64,000 nt of DNA from Cladocopium goreaui. Lineage: Eukaryota > Sar > Dinophyceae > Suessiales > Symbiodiniaceae. The position numbers and the translations under genes were made by a program. A model generated the notes under the pieces. That model saw only the letters and a program-made list of their open reading frames with translations. It made no database searches and had not been told where the DNA came from. Below are positions 9,347 through 20,611 of the stretch, one piece after another. The stretch covers positions 110,001 to 174,000 of the forward strand of contig CAMXCT020000115.1 of the NCBI GenBank assembly GCA_947184155.2, given 5' to 3'. Position 1 is the stretch's first letter. Every line of letters begins with the position of its first letter.

Positions 9347-9781
9347 ATGGCGAAAGCAGAGCCCGTCACCGTGGGTTACATGGCTTTGACCGAGGCTGAG
9401 TTCAACGAGGCCAGGTGGTGTGATGAGTTCGATGACCCACATCCGAGGCAGTGGCTCTTGAGCCATACCCCTATCAAAGCCATTGCTGCAACTCGTAAGC
9501 ACCACGTTCGGCAGCTGGGCGTGACGTTGTCACATGGCACCCCTCCAGGCCCAAAAGCACTCCTCAAGCGCCATGAAAGCGGCTCCCAAGTATTCACTGT
9601 GATGTGCGAGCCGAACTACATGCTGCTATGGGTGCGAACCAGCACGAATATTGCAGCTTTAGTGGCAGAAGGCAAGTTGACGGTCACCAAGGATGGTGGC
9701 TTTGTCTTGCAGCGCTCTTTCGACCCCTTCCACATGGACTTCGAAGAGGGTTGGACTGCGGACTGGCTGTTCCTTTGCTGA
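9347..9781 (+). CDS. First exon or small gene, unknown protein
   Basis: ATG 9347 has strong context (TACCATGGCG). The frame gives 144 codons to TGA 9779-9781. The peptide is acidic to neutral and globular-looking (EFNEARWCDEFDDPHPRQW, then TVMCEPNYMLLWVRTSTNI). No family is recognised. It is probably the 5' exon of the gene made by the exons to 15649: strand, order and spacing fit, but the donor is not clear. A GCAAGC donor-like site at 9808 lies beyond the in-frame stop. Confidence 0.5.
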   Translation: MAKAEPVTVGYMALTEAEFNEARWCDEFDDPHPRQWLLSHTPIKAIAATRKHHVRQLGVTLSHGTPPGPKALLKRHESGSQVFTVMCEPNYMLLWVRTSTNIAALVAEGKLTVTKDGGFVLQRSFDPFHMDFEEGWTADWLFLC

Positions 9782-9898
9782 CCTGTTAAATTCGCAAGGG
9801 CGGGAGGCAAGCACCATTAATTCAGCATTATCTGACATCAACATGGCAATGGGATCCACCCCATTGTGCACCGAACATTTACTGTATTACTTGGATAT

Positions 9899-10283
9899 TC
9901 TATCTATCTATCTACCTATCTATTTATCTATCTATCTGTCTGTCTGTCTGTCTTTTGATCGATCTATGTATTTATCTATTTATCTATCATCTATCTATCT
10001 ATCTATCTACCTACCTATCTATCTATCTATCTATCCATCTATCTATCCATCTATCTATCCATCTATCCATCTATCTATCCATCTACCCATCTATCCAGCT
10101 ATCCACCTATCCATCTATCCACCTATCCATCTATCCATCTATCCACCTATCCATCTATCTATCTTTCTATCCATCTATCTATCTTTCTATCTATCTATCT
10201 GTCTGCCTGTCTATCTATCTATCGATCTATCTATCCATCCATCTATCTATCTATCGATCGATCTATCTATCTATCTATCTTTC
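9899..10283. repeat. (TATC)n microsatellite
   Basis: A 385-bp imperfect TATC array with CATC, TGTC and GATC variants, probably intronic between the exons at 9347 and 10449. The long Ser/Tyr/Leu-repeat frame across it is an artefact. Confidence 0.95.
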
Positions 10284-10448
10284 TTTGGTTCTTATATTAT
10301 ATATATTATATATATATATTTAGATAGATATATATTTGCAGTATATAGAGATCTGTAGACTCATGCATGTTCCCCAACCTGAAAGGCCTTTGATTAAATG
10401 CGTGTTTTTTTAAATCCTCTGTCTCCTTTTTTTCCCTGTTTTCTTGAG

Positions 10449-11214
10449 GCCTATGACATTTCTTCCATACAAGCTGGCAGATTCTTCCAAGTGCTTTCTC
10501 TTCGCCTCGGATCAGCCCAAGGGAAGCCCGAGTGGCTTTGTGTACTACCTGAGCATCCCTGACGTCATCCAGACCATGATGGATTGCGGCGTGAGCATGG
10601 ACAGGGAGATGGTGCTTCGCAATTTGCTGGACAGCGACGTGACTGCTGACTTGGCACTCCTTCTCAAGAAGAACCATTGGTCAGCTGATGTGACGGCGCC
10701 GTTGACCGCTGTGATCGTGAAAGATCGCGCGGCTGTTCCAATGTTTGCTTCTTCGGTTGTCGCTCAGACCTTGGCCTTCTTCGCCTTCAGCCAGCATGCC
10801 ATCCAACAGCAAGAAAATAAAAGTGTCTCCTTGCTTTTGCTGACGCTCAGGACAGATTCATTGCTTGGTGGAGCAGCTCCTTTCACGAACCCTTTGGGCA
10901 GCTTCTGGCTAGCTGATGTGTCAACCTTGCTTTCCCTCCTCAAGGATGGCAAGGCAGCTTTGGAAGTAGAGCCGTTTCACATGAGCGTCAACAATACCCA
11001 ATCGAAGAGGCTCTCACATTCAGATGTTCGTGCTGAAACGAAAGCTTTTGGCATGCAGAAGCGCAAAGCAATGCTGGAGGAATGTGTCTCCTTTTTGACA
11101 CTGGACTTGGAGAGGAAGAAGACCCAGTTGAAGAAGATCGAGCAGAAGATGGAGGAGCAAGCAGCTGCAGAGGCTAACGAGACAACTTCAGGACCACCTC
11201 CTGCTGAGAGCTGA
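10449..11214 (+). CDS. Exon, unknown protein with C-terminal coiled coil
   Basis: The acceptor is TTTTCTTGAG|G at 10447-10448. The frame runs 255 codons to TGA 11212-11214. The N-terminal 180 residues look globular (FVYYLSIPDVIQTMMDCGV). From about residue 195 a Lys/Glu-rich helix (LTLDLERKKTQLKKIEQKM) is likely a coiled coil, followed by a low-complexity Ala/Glu/Pro tail. The stop overlaps a GCGGCT repeat, so a donor may lie just before it. No family is recognised. Confidence 0.6.
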
Positions 11215-11956
11215 GCGGCTCCTGCGGCTTCCGCGGCTTCCGCGGCATTTTGGGATCAACTCAGCGCAATGATGGCTCTGGAAGTTTTGAAATTTGCGTT
11301 TAGGTGAGCTAATAAGCTTGAATCTGCTTGGATCAAAGAAGCAATTCCGCAGCCTTTCTGATGCAAGACATGTTTTCCCAATTAATAGTGTCTTAGATTT
11401 GCAGCTTCCTGCGCTGCTTCGGCCTCATAGATTTTCTACAGGGTTCACTGGCTCAAGCGGCTCAAGCGGCTCGAGCGGCTCACTGATTTCTTCGGTGTGG
11501 GCGCAACGCTGCCGCGCGCAGATTAATAAGCGGTCATGGCTCCTGTGCCATCGGTCCCAGAAGATCCTCGTGTCCGGCCCTTGTTTCCTTAACGTATCAT
11601 CTCAACACTAGTGCCCGACATGTATGTGCTTGAGGCCAGTGCGATGCAGATGATGGGTCAAGTCATCCCATGGGCCAGGGCCTCATTGGGAGTCAAGATT
11701 TGGAAATTCATGGTGCCAGTCAGTGTCCGCAACTGTTTTTGGAGTACACTAGTCATTCTCACCCGATAAGGTCAAGAAGGAACTTCCTTCTAAATGCGCC
11801 GCTGCAAAAGCGATGCATAAAACACATCCGCTGACCATTTCAGCAGACGTGAAAGAGAAGGATTTGAGTGGATACAAGGCACAGTTCTTGCCTGCATTTG
11901 TCATGCGTTATTGAATATGGGGCTTCTGCTTTCTAGAGCGCTAAGTTTGTGTGCAG
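11214..11956. other. Intron or spacer with two GCGGCT clusters
   Basis: GCGGCTY repeats occur at 11214-11246 and again at 11451-11483 (GGCTCAAGC units). Otherwise no clear coding signal is seen up to the acceptor at 11955-11956. Confidence 0.5.
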
Positions 11957-12380
11957 GCACCCTGGGATGTAGAGACTTGCAAGACTTCGATCAAAGTGAA
12001 CGGCCTCTACGAGGCAGCTGGCCTGGCCTTGTGGCTGCGGACAGGTGTGTTTCGAATTGCAAACACGCCCGAATGGGAGACAGCCTCAGGCGATGTGTCC
12101 GTGGAGACTTTGAAGAAGTTTGCCATTTCTTTCTTCAGCAAGGATTCCGCGATGAAGGCCTCAGTGCAACGAGGACAGAAGAAGAGCAGAACAGGACGAG
12201 ACCGCATTGTCTGGCCCATTGAGATGATCGTTGTCAGTGAAAGCGGCACAGACTTGGAGAAGGATGGTGGCTTCGATTCTTCTTTGAGTCTGGTGGGGTG
12301 CCATTTCGTTCTGTGGGCCTGGTACTATGCGATGTTCCAAGCTTTGCAGACAGGGGCTCCTAGCCTAAAATTTCGTGTTA
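11957..12380 (+). CDS. Exon, unknown protein (3' end uncertain)
   Basis: It starts at the acceptor GTGCAG|G. The frame reads APWDVETCKTSIKVNGLYE and continues with a basic stretch (KKSRTGRDR) and IVWPIEMIVVSESGTDLEK. Coding character fades after about 12360. A GAGAAG|GATGG site at 12263 is one possible donor. No family recognised. Likely part of the 9347-15649 gene. Confidence 0.5.
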
Positions 12381-12594
12381 CACAACAATTATTCTCTTCG
12401 TGTTTCCTAGAGACGACAAATTACATCGCCTTACTTGTATAACTTTTTTGTATGTGCATTTCAAGTCACAATAAATTTCCAACATTGAGCAAAAGCGTGC
12501 AAATGAATTATATGCTATCATGATTCCACCTCTCAGAGCATGCCTTGATTTTTGTAAATTTCTAGACATATTTACTTGGCATGCCCGCTCTGAG

Positions 12595-13176
12595 GACAAG
12601 GAATGGGTCGAGCTTCTGTGGGAATGCGGCTGCACAGTGACGATACAAGCTCGGCTTTGTACCTCCGACAAAGATGTGCCAGTTGCCAGGATCCAGGCCT
12701 CCGAAAAGCTCAAGGCAATCGGGGATGCATCCTTGTCAGACACCTTTCTGACCTTTGCTTTGCTGTGCCGAAAACTTGGCGTTGAGAGTGTTTCGCAAGG
12801 ATCGGCATTGAAACTCAAGTTCAATGGGTCCAGCTACAACCCCTCCATGCACAAAGCCGCTGTGCAAGTCATTGGTGTGATGGGTCCGACTGGGGCAGGT
12901 ATCTTCTTTGAAGCAATTCAACGCTTGGAGCTGGCTTGGGGCCGAGAATTGCTCAGCAATGCCTACAGCAAGTTGGTGAAATTGATTTCCGTTGCCAAGG
13001 GCGTTGCGCACGTCCATCGCAATACCCAGGAGATAGCTGCCTGGCTTGTGGACATGCTTCACCTTGCTCTTCTCTGCAAGAGCACCACAGTGGCCAAAGC
13101 TACGGACACGTTTCTGGACAAGGACAGGAAGCATGGAAGTCACGGCTTTTGGCCGGCTTGCTTAGTGCTGTTGCAG
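12595..13176 (+). CDS. Exon, unknown protein
   Basis: The acceptor CGCTCTGAG|GAC opens a frame in phase 0. It encodes EDKEWVELLWECGCTVTIQA after the join and later EIAAWLVDMLHLALLCKS. The best 3' end is TTGCAG|GCTGGG (GC donor, phase 0 at 13176). This joins the next exon in frame across a 131-bp intron. An alternative GA donor lies at 13123. The peptide is helical with Cys-rich spots; no family recognised. Confidence 0.6.
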
Positions 13177-13307
13177 GCTGGGTCTGCGTTCTTTTTAAGT
13201 TTTGGGATGGTCGGTGTTGTCCATGCGCCTTTTCGTTCCGCAGCCGCGCGAAGCCAACTATTAGTACTGTATTAAATTGATTTTTCTGCTCAATACTGCC
13301 TGGGCAG

Positions 13308-14170
13308 GTCTTTGATTTGGCGCACTCCTTGGTGAAGACTTTGCCGGAAACAGAAGCCCAGTCATGCGCGGCCTTGATTGAGGATAGCATCTTCAATCCC
13401 ATGAAGTGCTGGGAGACCTTCCTCAAACCCAGCTCTGAAGTTGCTGCCAGGGATGCTGAGGATGAAGCCCATGAATCTGATGATGATGCAGGGGGCGCTC
13501 TTACAAATCAATCTGCCCTTGTGACCGTGAAGGAGAAGTACAACCGTGCCACAGGATGCCTGCTTGACCTCCTTATGGAATTGATGAGTGGGCAGCATGG
13601 AGAGGACCTGCGTGAAATCAGCCAATGCGGAGAGCCTCTTTCAAAGATGCTGCAGCCTGGGGGCAAAGAATCTGCAGAAGAAGCCTCGCAGGGCGCCTCC
13701 ATATCCTTGGTGGTTAAGCTTTGTGAGGCTGTCAAAGCTTTTGATACCAACACCAAAAGTGTTTCTGTGACAGCCACAGCGCCTGCCCCGTCCTTGATCA
13801 GCACTTTGAACCAGGGTCAGTCAGTCGAAGAATTGACAGCAGAACGTGAGCGGGTATGGAAGCTTGTCCAGAACGAGCGCCGCAAGTACGCAACTTTCAG
13901 TGTGCCCAAGACATGGAAACCAGAAGGCTTGCTGAGCAGCTTCCGATCATGTGGCAAAGTTTTTGGGCATGCTGGGGCCCTCAACTCCAGCCATCGTTTG
14001 ATTTGCGGCTCAGCGGATCTGCTCTGCGAGTCAGGAGCCGAACCATGGTTGGCACAGTCCAAACCTGAAGCGGCTCTGTGGAAAGGGATTGCAGAATTCT
14101 GCGTTAGCACCACGGGCCAAACTGACTTTGCAATGGTCTTTGATGGCAGAATGAGAGAAGTTCGCCGTCT
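13308..14170 (+). CDS. Exon, unknown protein, acidic with low-complexity parts
   Basis: The acceptor CTGGGCAG|GTC starts in phase 0 (VFDLAHSLVKTLPETEAQ). An acidic stretch (EDEAHESDDDAGG) follows about 50 residues in, then helices (NRATGCLLDLLMELMSG), and a segment ending around FAMVFDGRMREVRRLND. The frame closes at 14226-14228, but coding character ends near 14170. No family recognised. Confidence 0.6.
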
Positions 14171-14455
14171 CAATGATACTTGGTTCATTTTGATGTGCAG
14201 TCTTGTTAGTTCACTGCACTTAGTGTAGTTATTTGTTGCTTTGCAAGATCACATGGAACTGACGAAATATATCTTTTGCATGCTGGCACGAATGTTTCTG
14301 CGCTTGTGCTGTTATATTGTGTCGACTCTGCAACAGCGCATTGGTTGGCCTCGATGGTGGTATATCTGCCTGGAGAAACACGAAGAAAAACACGATGACG
14401 ACGATTACAATAGTGATGCTGAAAAGACAATGCTAATTATTGTGTTTGGCAAAGA

Positions 14456-14458
14456 CGG

Positions 14459-14492
<34 letters not shown>

Positions 14493-14506
14493 CATGATCA
14501 TGATCA

Positions 14507-14537
<31 letters not shown>

Positions 14538-14745
14538 GCTGTTGTTGTTGTTGTTGATGACGACAATGAAGAGCATGTTGCTGATGATACTGCTTCTGCT
14601 GCTGATAATCATGGTGATGATGGTGATGATGATGGTGATGATGATGGTGCTGGTGATCATGACGATGAACATGATGTTGTTGTTGATGGTGATGTTGATC
14701 ATGATGGTGGTGATGATGATGATGATGATGATGTGGATGATGCTT
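14456..14745. repeat. GAT/GTT trinucleotide array
   Basis: Blocks of (GAT)n, (GTT)n and GATGATGGT-type units. On + they would encode Asp/Val runs and on - Ile/Asn or His runs; none should be read as protein. Probably in the intron before the exon at 14948. Confidence 0.95.
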
Positions 14746-14947
14746 ATATTGCATACATGATGGGTGATGTCAATGGGATTTGATTGCTGACGACTTTGCT
14801 GACGACAACCGTAGTTCTGGTTTTAGCTGAATTCTTCTCAGGGTGAGACCCATCTTTGGGGGAATGTGGTGCTAACATGTTTGACTCCTGTCCGCGTAAA
14901 CCCACCCACGCACTTCCAGATTCAAGACACAACCAAAGAATCTGCAG

Positions 14948-15649
14948 GAAGAGGCTGTGCTTGCTCAGCCGCAGTCGGAGGAAATGCACTTGGTCTACTC
15001 TGGTGGATGCATTGCCCGCGCTGGTCGAATGCAAAGAATGCCACTGGCTGCTCGCAAAATTGAAACAGTGGCAGTCCGCTTCCCGACACAGAGGGGCCGA
15101 GTCAAAACATCCAAGCGTGAAAACTTCACGTCCTGTGGAGAAGCTACAACTTTTCAGGGCAGCTACAGTGGCGTCGAGTTTCGCTCCTCTTATGAAATTC
15201 CCCTCATGGCGCTGGATGAAAAAGCTCGGGTTCTCGGCTCTGCGGCTTCTTCGGCTCCGCCTGAAGATTGGCAAGACCGCTTCGGCGACAAAGCGGTGCC
15301 ACTCTTTTGGCAAGAGTCCAAACCCATCAGCTTTTTCAATGCAATCCTTGATGAGTACAAGGTGACCTCAATCTTTGATGTGACGGCAGGGTCAGGCGCA
15401 ATGATGGAAGCCAGCTTGACCAGAGGCGCTGTCTATCACGGCCTCTGCCTGAACAAGGACCACCAGCAGTGGCTGCAAGCAATTGCAGACAGAGCCGCTT
15501 GCGGTTTGATTACCTTGGAAGGGTCGACTCTTTTCAACGAGGCCTTGGCAGCAGAGATCAAAAAGTTTTTCCCAGATGTTTTGGAAAGCTTGGCCCCGAA
15601 GACCGATCACGAAGAGGCTCCTCTGGAGCCAGACAGCCCCGGTGAGTGA
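14948..15649 (+). CDS. Terminal exon with methyltransferase-like domain
   Basis: The acceptor AATCTGCAG|GAA opens in phase 0 and the frame runs 233 codons to TGA 15647-15649. The C-terminal 130 residues include SIFDVTAGSGAMMEASL, which has the form of Rossmann methyltransferase motif I (hydrophobic-D-x-x-x-G-x-G). GAVYHGLCLNKDH follows, then DRAACGLITLEGSTLF. No NPPY or Pro-Cys motif is visible, so catalysis is uncertain. An Ala/Ser stretch from GGCTCTGCGGCT sits before the domain. It probably closes the gene that began near 9347. A GTGAGT donor-like site overlaps the stop (15641), so a further exon is possible. Confidence 0.6.
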   Translation, partial: EEAVLAQPQSEEMHLVYSGGCIARAGRMQRMPLAARKIETVAVRFPTQRGRVKTSKRENFTSCGEATTFQGSYSGVEFRSSYEIPLMALDEKARVLGSAASSAPPEDWQDRFGDKAVPLFWQESKPISFFNAILDEYKVTSIFDVTAGSGAMMEASLTRGAVYHGLCLNKDHQQWLQAIADRAACGLITLEGSTLFNEALAAEIKKFFPDVLESLAPKTDHEEAPLEPDSPGE

Positions 15650-17228
15650 GGACTGCTTTAATTTAGATATCATGGCTGCGCGGCTCTGCGGCTCCTGGTT
15701 TTCACCATCACAGAAAACCAATTTTGCTTTGAGCAAGTTTGCAGAGGTCAGCTTTGGACAGTGCAATGGCGTTTTCCAAAAGAAATCAGCCAAGCCATTT
15801 CACATTTTCCAATTTGCTTGGGTTGGTCTAATCTGATACAAGTGAAAACATCTCAGCAGCCTATCTGTTTTGACTGTATAGAAAGATTTCATTGATATTT
15901 GCTTTATTAGCCCAGGAAATCTAGCTTCGCACTGAGGCCCATTGTGCATTGAACCTTTTGCAGCGCTTTTGGATGTGAACGGAGCGTCTGGAGGCACTCT
16001 GGCGCACTAGTAAGCAAAGGGGAAGTAAAGACACCTTTAGGTGGCATGCTGCCACCCTTCCTCGTTGCCGGATGCCAGAAGTCAGTAACGAAGGATCAAG
16101 GAGAGACATTGAAGCATAGTTGGAGTTCCCCCCCTGCACAGGCACTGTTGCGGCGTTGCTCTGGCCTAGCTAGCTCCTGCGGCTTTTGCGGCTCCGGCGG
16201 CCTGCGGCTTTTGCGGCTCCAGCGGCTTGCAGCTCGTGACGCAGAGACGCATGTGATAGGTGGATTTGGCAAAAAAGGGTTTTGGAGCTACATTCAACAC
16301 GTTGCAACATTCCACCTTAGTATTTCCGTAAAACTTGTTTATTATTTTGTACTAGTAGCACTTAATTTTCCATGTTGACCAGTACCCAGACATCATAATG
16401 ACAAATCCATGATCTGATTTTACAACTTTATTACCTATTCCTTGGTTTTTTCTAAATCAATGTCATGCCCACATGTTGTTCTTAGTTATCGCGGTCGTGT
16501 CTCCAAACCACCGGGAATTCTTTTAACATATTGTTAACATTTAACTCTCGCCAAACATGCATGTTTCATTAATGTTGTCAAGGACTTTTGAAACTTGCTA
16601 ATCTAGCAAAGTAGTGATTCAGAACTTGTTAGCAAACACTCATCATCAATAATTCTTTGTATTGCGCATTTAAACGAAACGAATGTTGCTATCAAATAGA
16701 ACGTCTTACGGTCTTACCCTTTATTAATTTCTTTGGGTGCCAAAATCCAACACTGCAATGCACGGGTCTTGCTGCAAAGCAGTCAAGCACTAGCGGTTCA
16801 TGTGCTCATCCACCCAAAACATGAGCACAAGCGCCTCAACTTAGTTTGTCAGGTGCCAAACTGGCGAAGCAGAGTTTGTTTAGTATGTTTCTCAAGATAT
16901 TAGTAACTAAGGCAGCAGAGGTTTTCCATGTGGCAATTGTCTTGGTAGCATTCAACTTGTTGTTTTTCCTATGAAACTGCTTCATCCAGGCACCCTGTCT
17001 TGTTAGGAATTTGAATGCTATACCCGGCAAGCCCTGCAATCAAAAAGCAAATGCTTCAGCGGACATCGTCATGCAGAAGGTGTGGCCTTGAAGTTGATAG
17101 CTGTAGTTTACCAAATTTTAGGGGTATCCCTTAATATTTTTCGGGACCACTGAAAAGATTACCCAGATATGATATAATGCAACATTTGTTTGGGTTCCAG
17201 GCAAAATTCTGCGGGGGGTGTATAAGTT
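15650..17228. other. Spacer holding the compositional switch
   Basis: The last GCGGCT cluster is at 16174-16232. After about 16.3 kb the DNA becomes AT-rich and this motif is not seen again. No gene is supported here. Confidence 0.6.
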
Positions 17229-17411
17229 TTGCCCGCAGACGCACAATCCTTTGCATTTGGAAACTGGTGGTTCAAATTTGTGGATGATTTGGATGCGCAA
17301 GCGCAACCAGCCAGGTTTGTCATGTGCAACTTGCGGCAGCAGCTGCAGCTTCAGGCGAGCGAAAAGGGTCCTCGAGAAGCCATGGTGAATAGGCACACTA
17401 TCCATACATGA
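17229..17411 (+). CDS. Exon candidate, unknown
   Basis: A 60-codon frame with clear protein character (SFAFGNWWFKFVDDLDAQ, then NLRQQLQLQASEKG) ends in TGA. The 5' boundary is probably the CCGCAG at 17235-17240 or slightly upstream. It ends 38 bp before a family C element. Strand is inferred from frame quality and from the neighbours. Confidence 0.4.
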   Translation: MPADAQSFAFGNWWFKFVDDLDAQAQPARFVMCNLRQQLQLQASEKGPREAMVNRHTIHT

Positions 17412-17449
17412 ACACTTTCCAGAGGGTAGATCTGAGATTAAGTAGGTAC

Positions 17450-17601
17450 AGTTATGGCCCAACTAACATTTATAAATGGAAAACAAAAACTCCTACAACT
17501 AGGCTTATATAATATTATATATCATGAAAAAAACCATAATTATATAGTATCATATATCATTATAAACCCATCAAAATAACTGTTAGTTGGGCCATAGCTG
17601 T
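17450..17601. mobile_element. Family C inverted-repeat element (MITE-like)
   Basis: The ends are CAGTTATGGCCCAACTAAC and TGTTAGTTGGGCCATAGCTG, close to perfect inverted repeats. The interior is AT-rich and has no ORF. Full copies of the family recur at 20612, 23653, 51460 and 54748. Confidence 0.85.
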
Positions 17602-18306
17602 AGATTGCGGTAGATACGCTTTGGACGTTTCGACACTGCGGGATGTTGCCCTTTAGGATTCACCCAACGGGCGAAGCACTGAGTCAGACATTGAGCGTTT
17701 CCAATATCTGGCATCGTCTATGAATGGGGATATATTGGAACTATCCCGTGAAGGAGTGAAAGAGTGATGATATAATATATATATATATATATATATACAT
17801 TTATTTTTATTTTCATGTTTATATATTTATAAATATATATAGTTTCATCCCAAAGTGGCCATATGATAATAGCTAGCAATCAGGTCAGTCCAGCATTCTT
17901 CAGCCGGAAAAAAAACTTGTTGTGAGCCAAGTTAGATGACCCTCCGGTGATGTGGCAATTGAAGATCTCTGGTTTTAATATGGAGCGACTCTAAGTGGTT
18001 TTAATATGTTTTAATATGGGAAAACCTGCATCGAATCTATGATTATATTAGGTGGATGTTTCCGAATGCCGTGTTTGATTACAGTATAGATATCATAGAT
18101 GATATCGGTAGTCATGGTAGTTGGTAATCGGTTGACCCTATGTCTAGCTTAAATAGCTCCAAGAACTCATGTTTACGGAGAACATATCTACGGTTAATGA
18201 GGGTTATAATTTTATGAGAGACATATGGTTAATGAGGTTTATTTATATAATAATATATAAATATATATTGCAACTGATTAATTCGGGGGTCACCACCTTG
18301 TGCCAG

Positions 18307-18453
18307 GCGCGGCCCGATGAATGGCCCGATAGTTCCAAACCCTTGTGGTGCGGCAAAGGAAGTCACTTGGCTTTGCGTTCGGGTGGGTCAAGAGTTGGAC
18401 ACTCCCGGAAAATGCCGTGGAAATGTGCCATGATCTTTCCAAAAATCCAGTGA
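18307..18453 (+). CDS. Exon candidate, unknown
   Basis: It starts after GTGCCAG|GCG and reads ARPDEWPDSSKPLWCGKG. Coding character is good to about 18400, and the frame stops at 18451. The acceptor lies only 4-5 bp after the end of a family D sequence (GGGGGTCACCACCTTG at 18285-18300). Confidence 0.45.
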   Translation, partial: ARPDEWPDSSKPLWCGKGSHLALRSGGSRVGHSRKMPWKCAMIFPKIQ

Positions 18454-18490
18454 AATAGGATACACTGCTGAAATTTGACCATGAAACTCT

Positions 18491-18590
18491 TACCCTCTGG
18501 TAATGACTAACATAGCTATTGAAAATAGCAGATTTATAGTTGATTTACCTATTAAAGAGTGTGATTTTCCATAGATTTTTGTATGGGTAA
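18491..18590. mobile_element. Degenerate family A element
   Basis: The left end TACCCTCTGGTAATGACTAAC and the inner CATAGCTATTGAAAAT match family A. The right terminal repeat is no longer recognisable. Confidence 0.6.
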
Positions 18591-18803
18591 AATCAATGAA
18601 CAAACAACACATCCGATCGGAAAATCACAATTTCCAGGCCGCACGGGTCTTGCCGATCTTTTTGGGGGACCTGTGTCCAATTGCCTGTCCAATAGATATC
18701 CCAACACATCACAAAAACCGGTGAAATGACACCTCTCCTACAACAGATCTTGACATGACAACACCCAGTGCATGGCCAAGTTGACCATTTTTGGAGTAGC
18801 TAT

Positions 18804-18933
18804 GGTTGAAATTTGGCTATGGATCAATACCTATTAATACCATTTTTAGGGGGATGAACATCCATTTACCATCATTTACCAGCTATTTTGATGTGAACTA
18901 CAGGGGTACTATTGGTTTTGACACACTGCCATT
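18804..18933. repeat. Dispersed repeat E, copy 1
   Basis: A sequence from GTTGAAATTTGGCTATGG to TTTGACACACTGCCA is repeated, about 85% alike by eye, at 61432-61545. No clear terminal repeats. Function unknown. Confidence 0.75.
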
Positions 18934-19024
18934 TCAAGCAAACCGCAACCAAAAACCCTTATGACATGTGGAAGCCAGGGGCATTGGGTCAAGTGGTGCA
19001 CTCCCTGTGGATTGATCATCGCAG

Positions 19025-19110
19025 GTGAATTGCGCTTCGTTCGACCTGGGGATGAGATGGACGCTGCCGGGAACGCAATGAACGCTTCCCGAAACAGAAT
19101 TCACTCGATG
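19025..19110 (+). CDS. Exon candidate, unknown
   Basis: After ATCGCAG|GT the frame reads ELRFVRPGDEMDAAGNAMN with G/C-ending codons unlike the AT-rich surroundings. The 3' end is uncertain; the frame closes at TGA 19108-19110. Confidence 0.4.
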
Positions 19111-19442
19111 AACGCATGAACTCATCATGTTCCCAATGCCCAAGAGGCAAAGTTTATCAAATTTTCAGAGACAGTCTGATTGGAAGATGACTTTCAATCC
19201 TGCTTGGTGGTCGCTGCAATTGGTACACCCACTGGAACAGGTGTATAGCTATATATATATATACAGAATATCACAGAATTATGTTTATATGATTTGATAT
19301 ATGGATAGGTGGTGATGGTTCATTTTAGAATTGTACCTCCAAATTAATAACCTAAAATAGTACATATATACATATTGTAGTACTAACCATGTATAGCGTA
19401 TTTTTTACATTCACCGCGCAGCGATCCGCGGGGTTTTCTCAG

Positions 19443-19540
19443 GTCATGGAAGCGGAACACCTGCGCGACGATGAATCTGCACCAGTGTGGGGAAGCTCGG
19501 AATTTGCTGAGGCTGTGGCAACTCGGAATCCAACACTTCG
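19443..19540 (+). CDS. Exon candidate, unknown
   Basis: After TTTTCTCAG|GTC the frame reads VMEAEHLRDDESAPVWGSS and continues FAEAVATRNP. This is a GC-rich island in AT-rich DNA. 3' boundary uncertain. It may belong to the same gene as the islands at 18307 and 19025. Confidence 0.45.
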
Positions 19541-20611
19541 ATGTTTTTCATAGTGACCCTTTCGTGACCTGATGCTAGATATGTGATATGTTGGATAATA
19601 TGATGGATAACATTAGATATGTGTTGACATTTTGCCTTAGTTTGATATCGTTGATATGTTGGTTTTTATAGCTTTGTCATGCTTTGTCAATATGGCTGAT
19701 ATAGCTAGATATGTTATGATACGTTTCTGACGGCTATAATTACTTTGGTGTTAACTTGCCGGTCACGTGTTGGAAATACTTGTATGTTTTTTATATGTGT
19801 TTATATTATACTACCATGCTGAATACGAATTGCGGATTCATACGTAAAAAAATCAACTGGTGAAACATCATATATTCCCTTGTCACATTGTTCACATTGC
19901 CACAAATGAGGGATATCGCTCAAACCCACCCAAATGCATTAACATCATGTGTAATTTTTGTTAAGGTGAAGTAGACATGTGACATATATGTATATGCTGT
20001 ATAGTTATGTATTGATATGTATTAATATGTGTGTTAATATAGTTATACAGCATATACGTGTACACATATATTCGTCATCCCAGATTTATCCTGGATGGTC
20101 CCGGAACAAGAGCAATCACTGCATCCCCGGTTTGGAAAATCTCATAGCTTTAGCACATACCTAAAATCAATTAAAGCCGCATAAAATCATTAGAAACTAT
20201 AGACATAAATCCTAAATTTAGGACAGTAAAGTCACCTAAGCAGGGGCCTTAAGTACTGGATCATCCCTTGACATAGGTTGACTCATGTGGGCGAGCTTTA
20301 GCAACCCCAAAAAAGGAGGATTGACATCATACTAAACTTTTTAGTGATACATGCCTTTTGTATAACATCAATTATACGTAGTACAAACAATTTTAGTGAT
20401 ACCTGTCTTTTCATGATGTTTTCTATTTTTTCGGGAGTTGCCACATACTGTGGATGGTTGCGAAATCCTGCACCATTATTTTGGATGGGTGTCAACCATC
20501 CGGTTGGTGGTGCAGTGATACTCCTTCCTGCGCTCCACAATGAAATCAAAAAATGGTCCCTATGCAGCCGTTCAAAAAGGAAGTCGTTTGGTCGTTTGGG
20601 TATGATGACTG
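19541..20611. other. AT-rich stretch, no gene seen
   Basis: Repeated TTGATATGTTGG/ATATGTGATATG words and short TATA runs. No coding island is supported. Confidence 0.5.

Noticed and set aside
9693-10358. A 221-codon Ser/Ile/Tyr/Leu frame
   Set aside because: Most of it is the (TATC)n microsatellite. Only the first 50 codons have any protein character, and they overlap a better frame.
14241-14783. Asp/Val-rich and His- or Asn/Ile-rich frames
   Set aside because: They follow the GAT/GTT trinucleotide array in every frame; the Asp/Val run is not a real acidic domain.
17770-17800. TATA tracts (also 21062, 38820, 42840, 57700 and others) as promoters
   Set aside because: Simple AT dinucleotide runs are frequent throughout the AT-rich part and are not positioned at gene starts; dinoflagellate promoters rarely use a TATA box.
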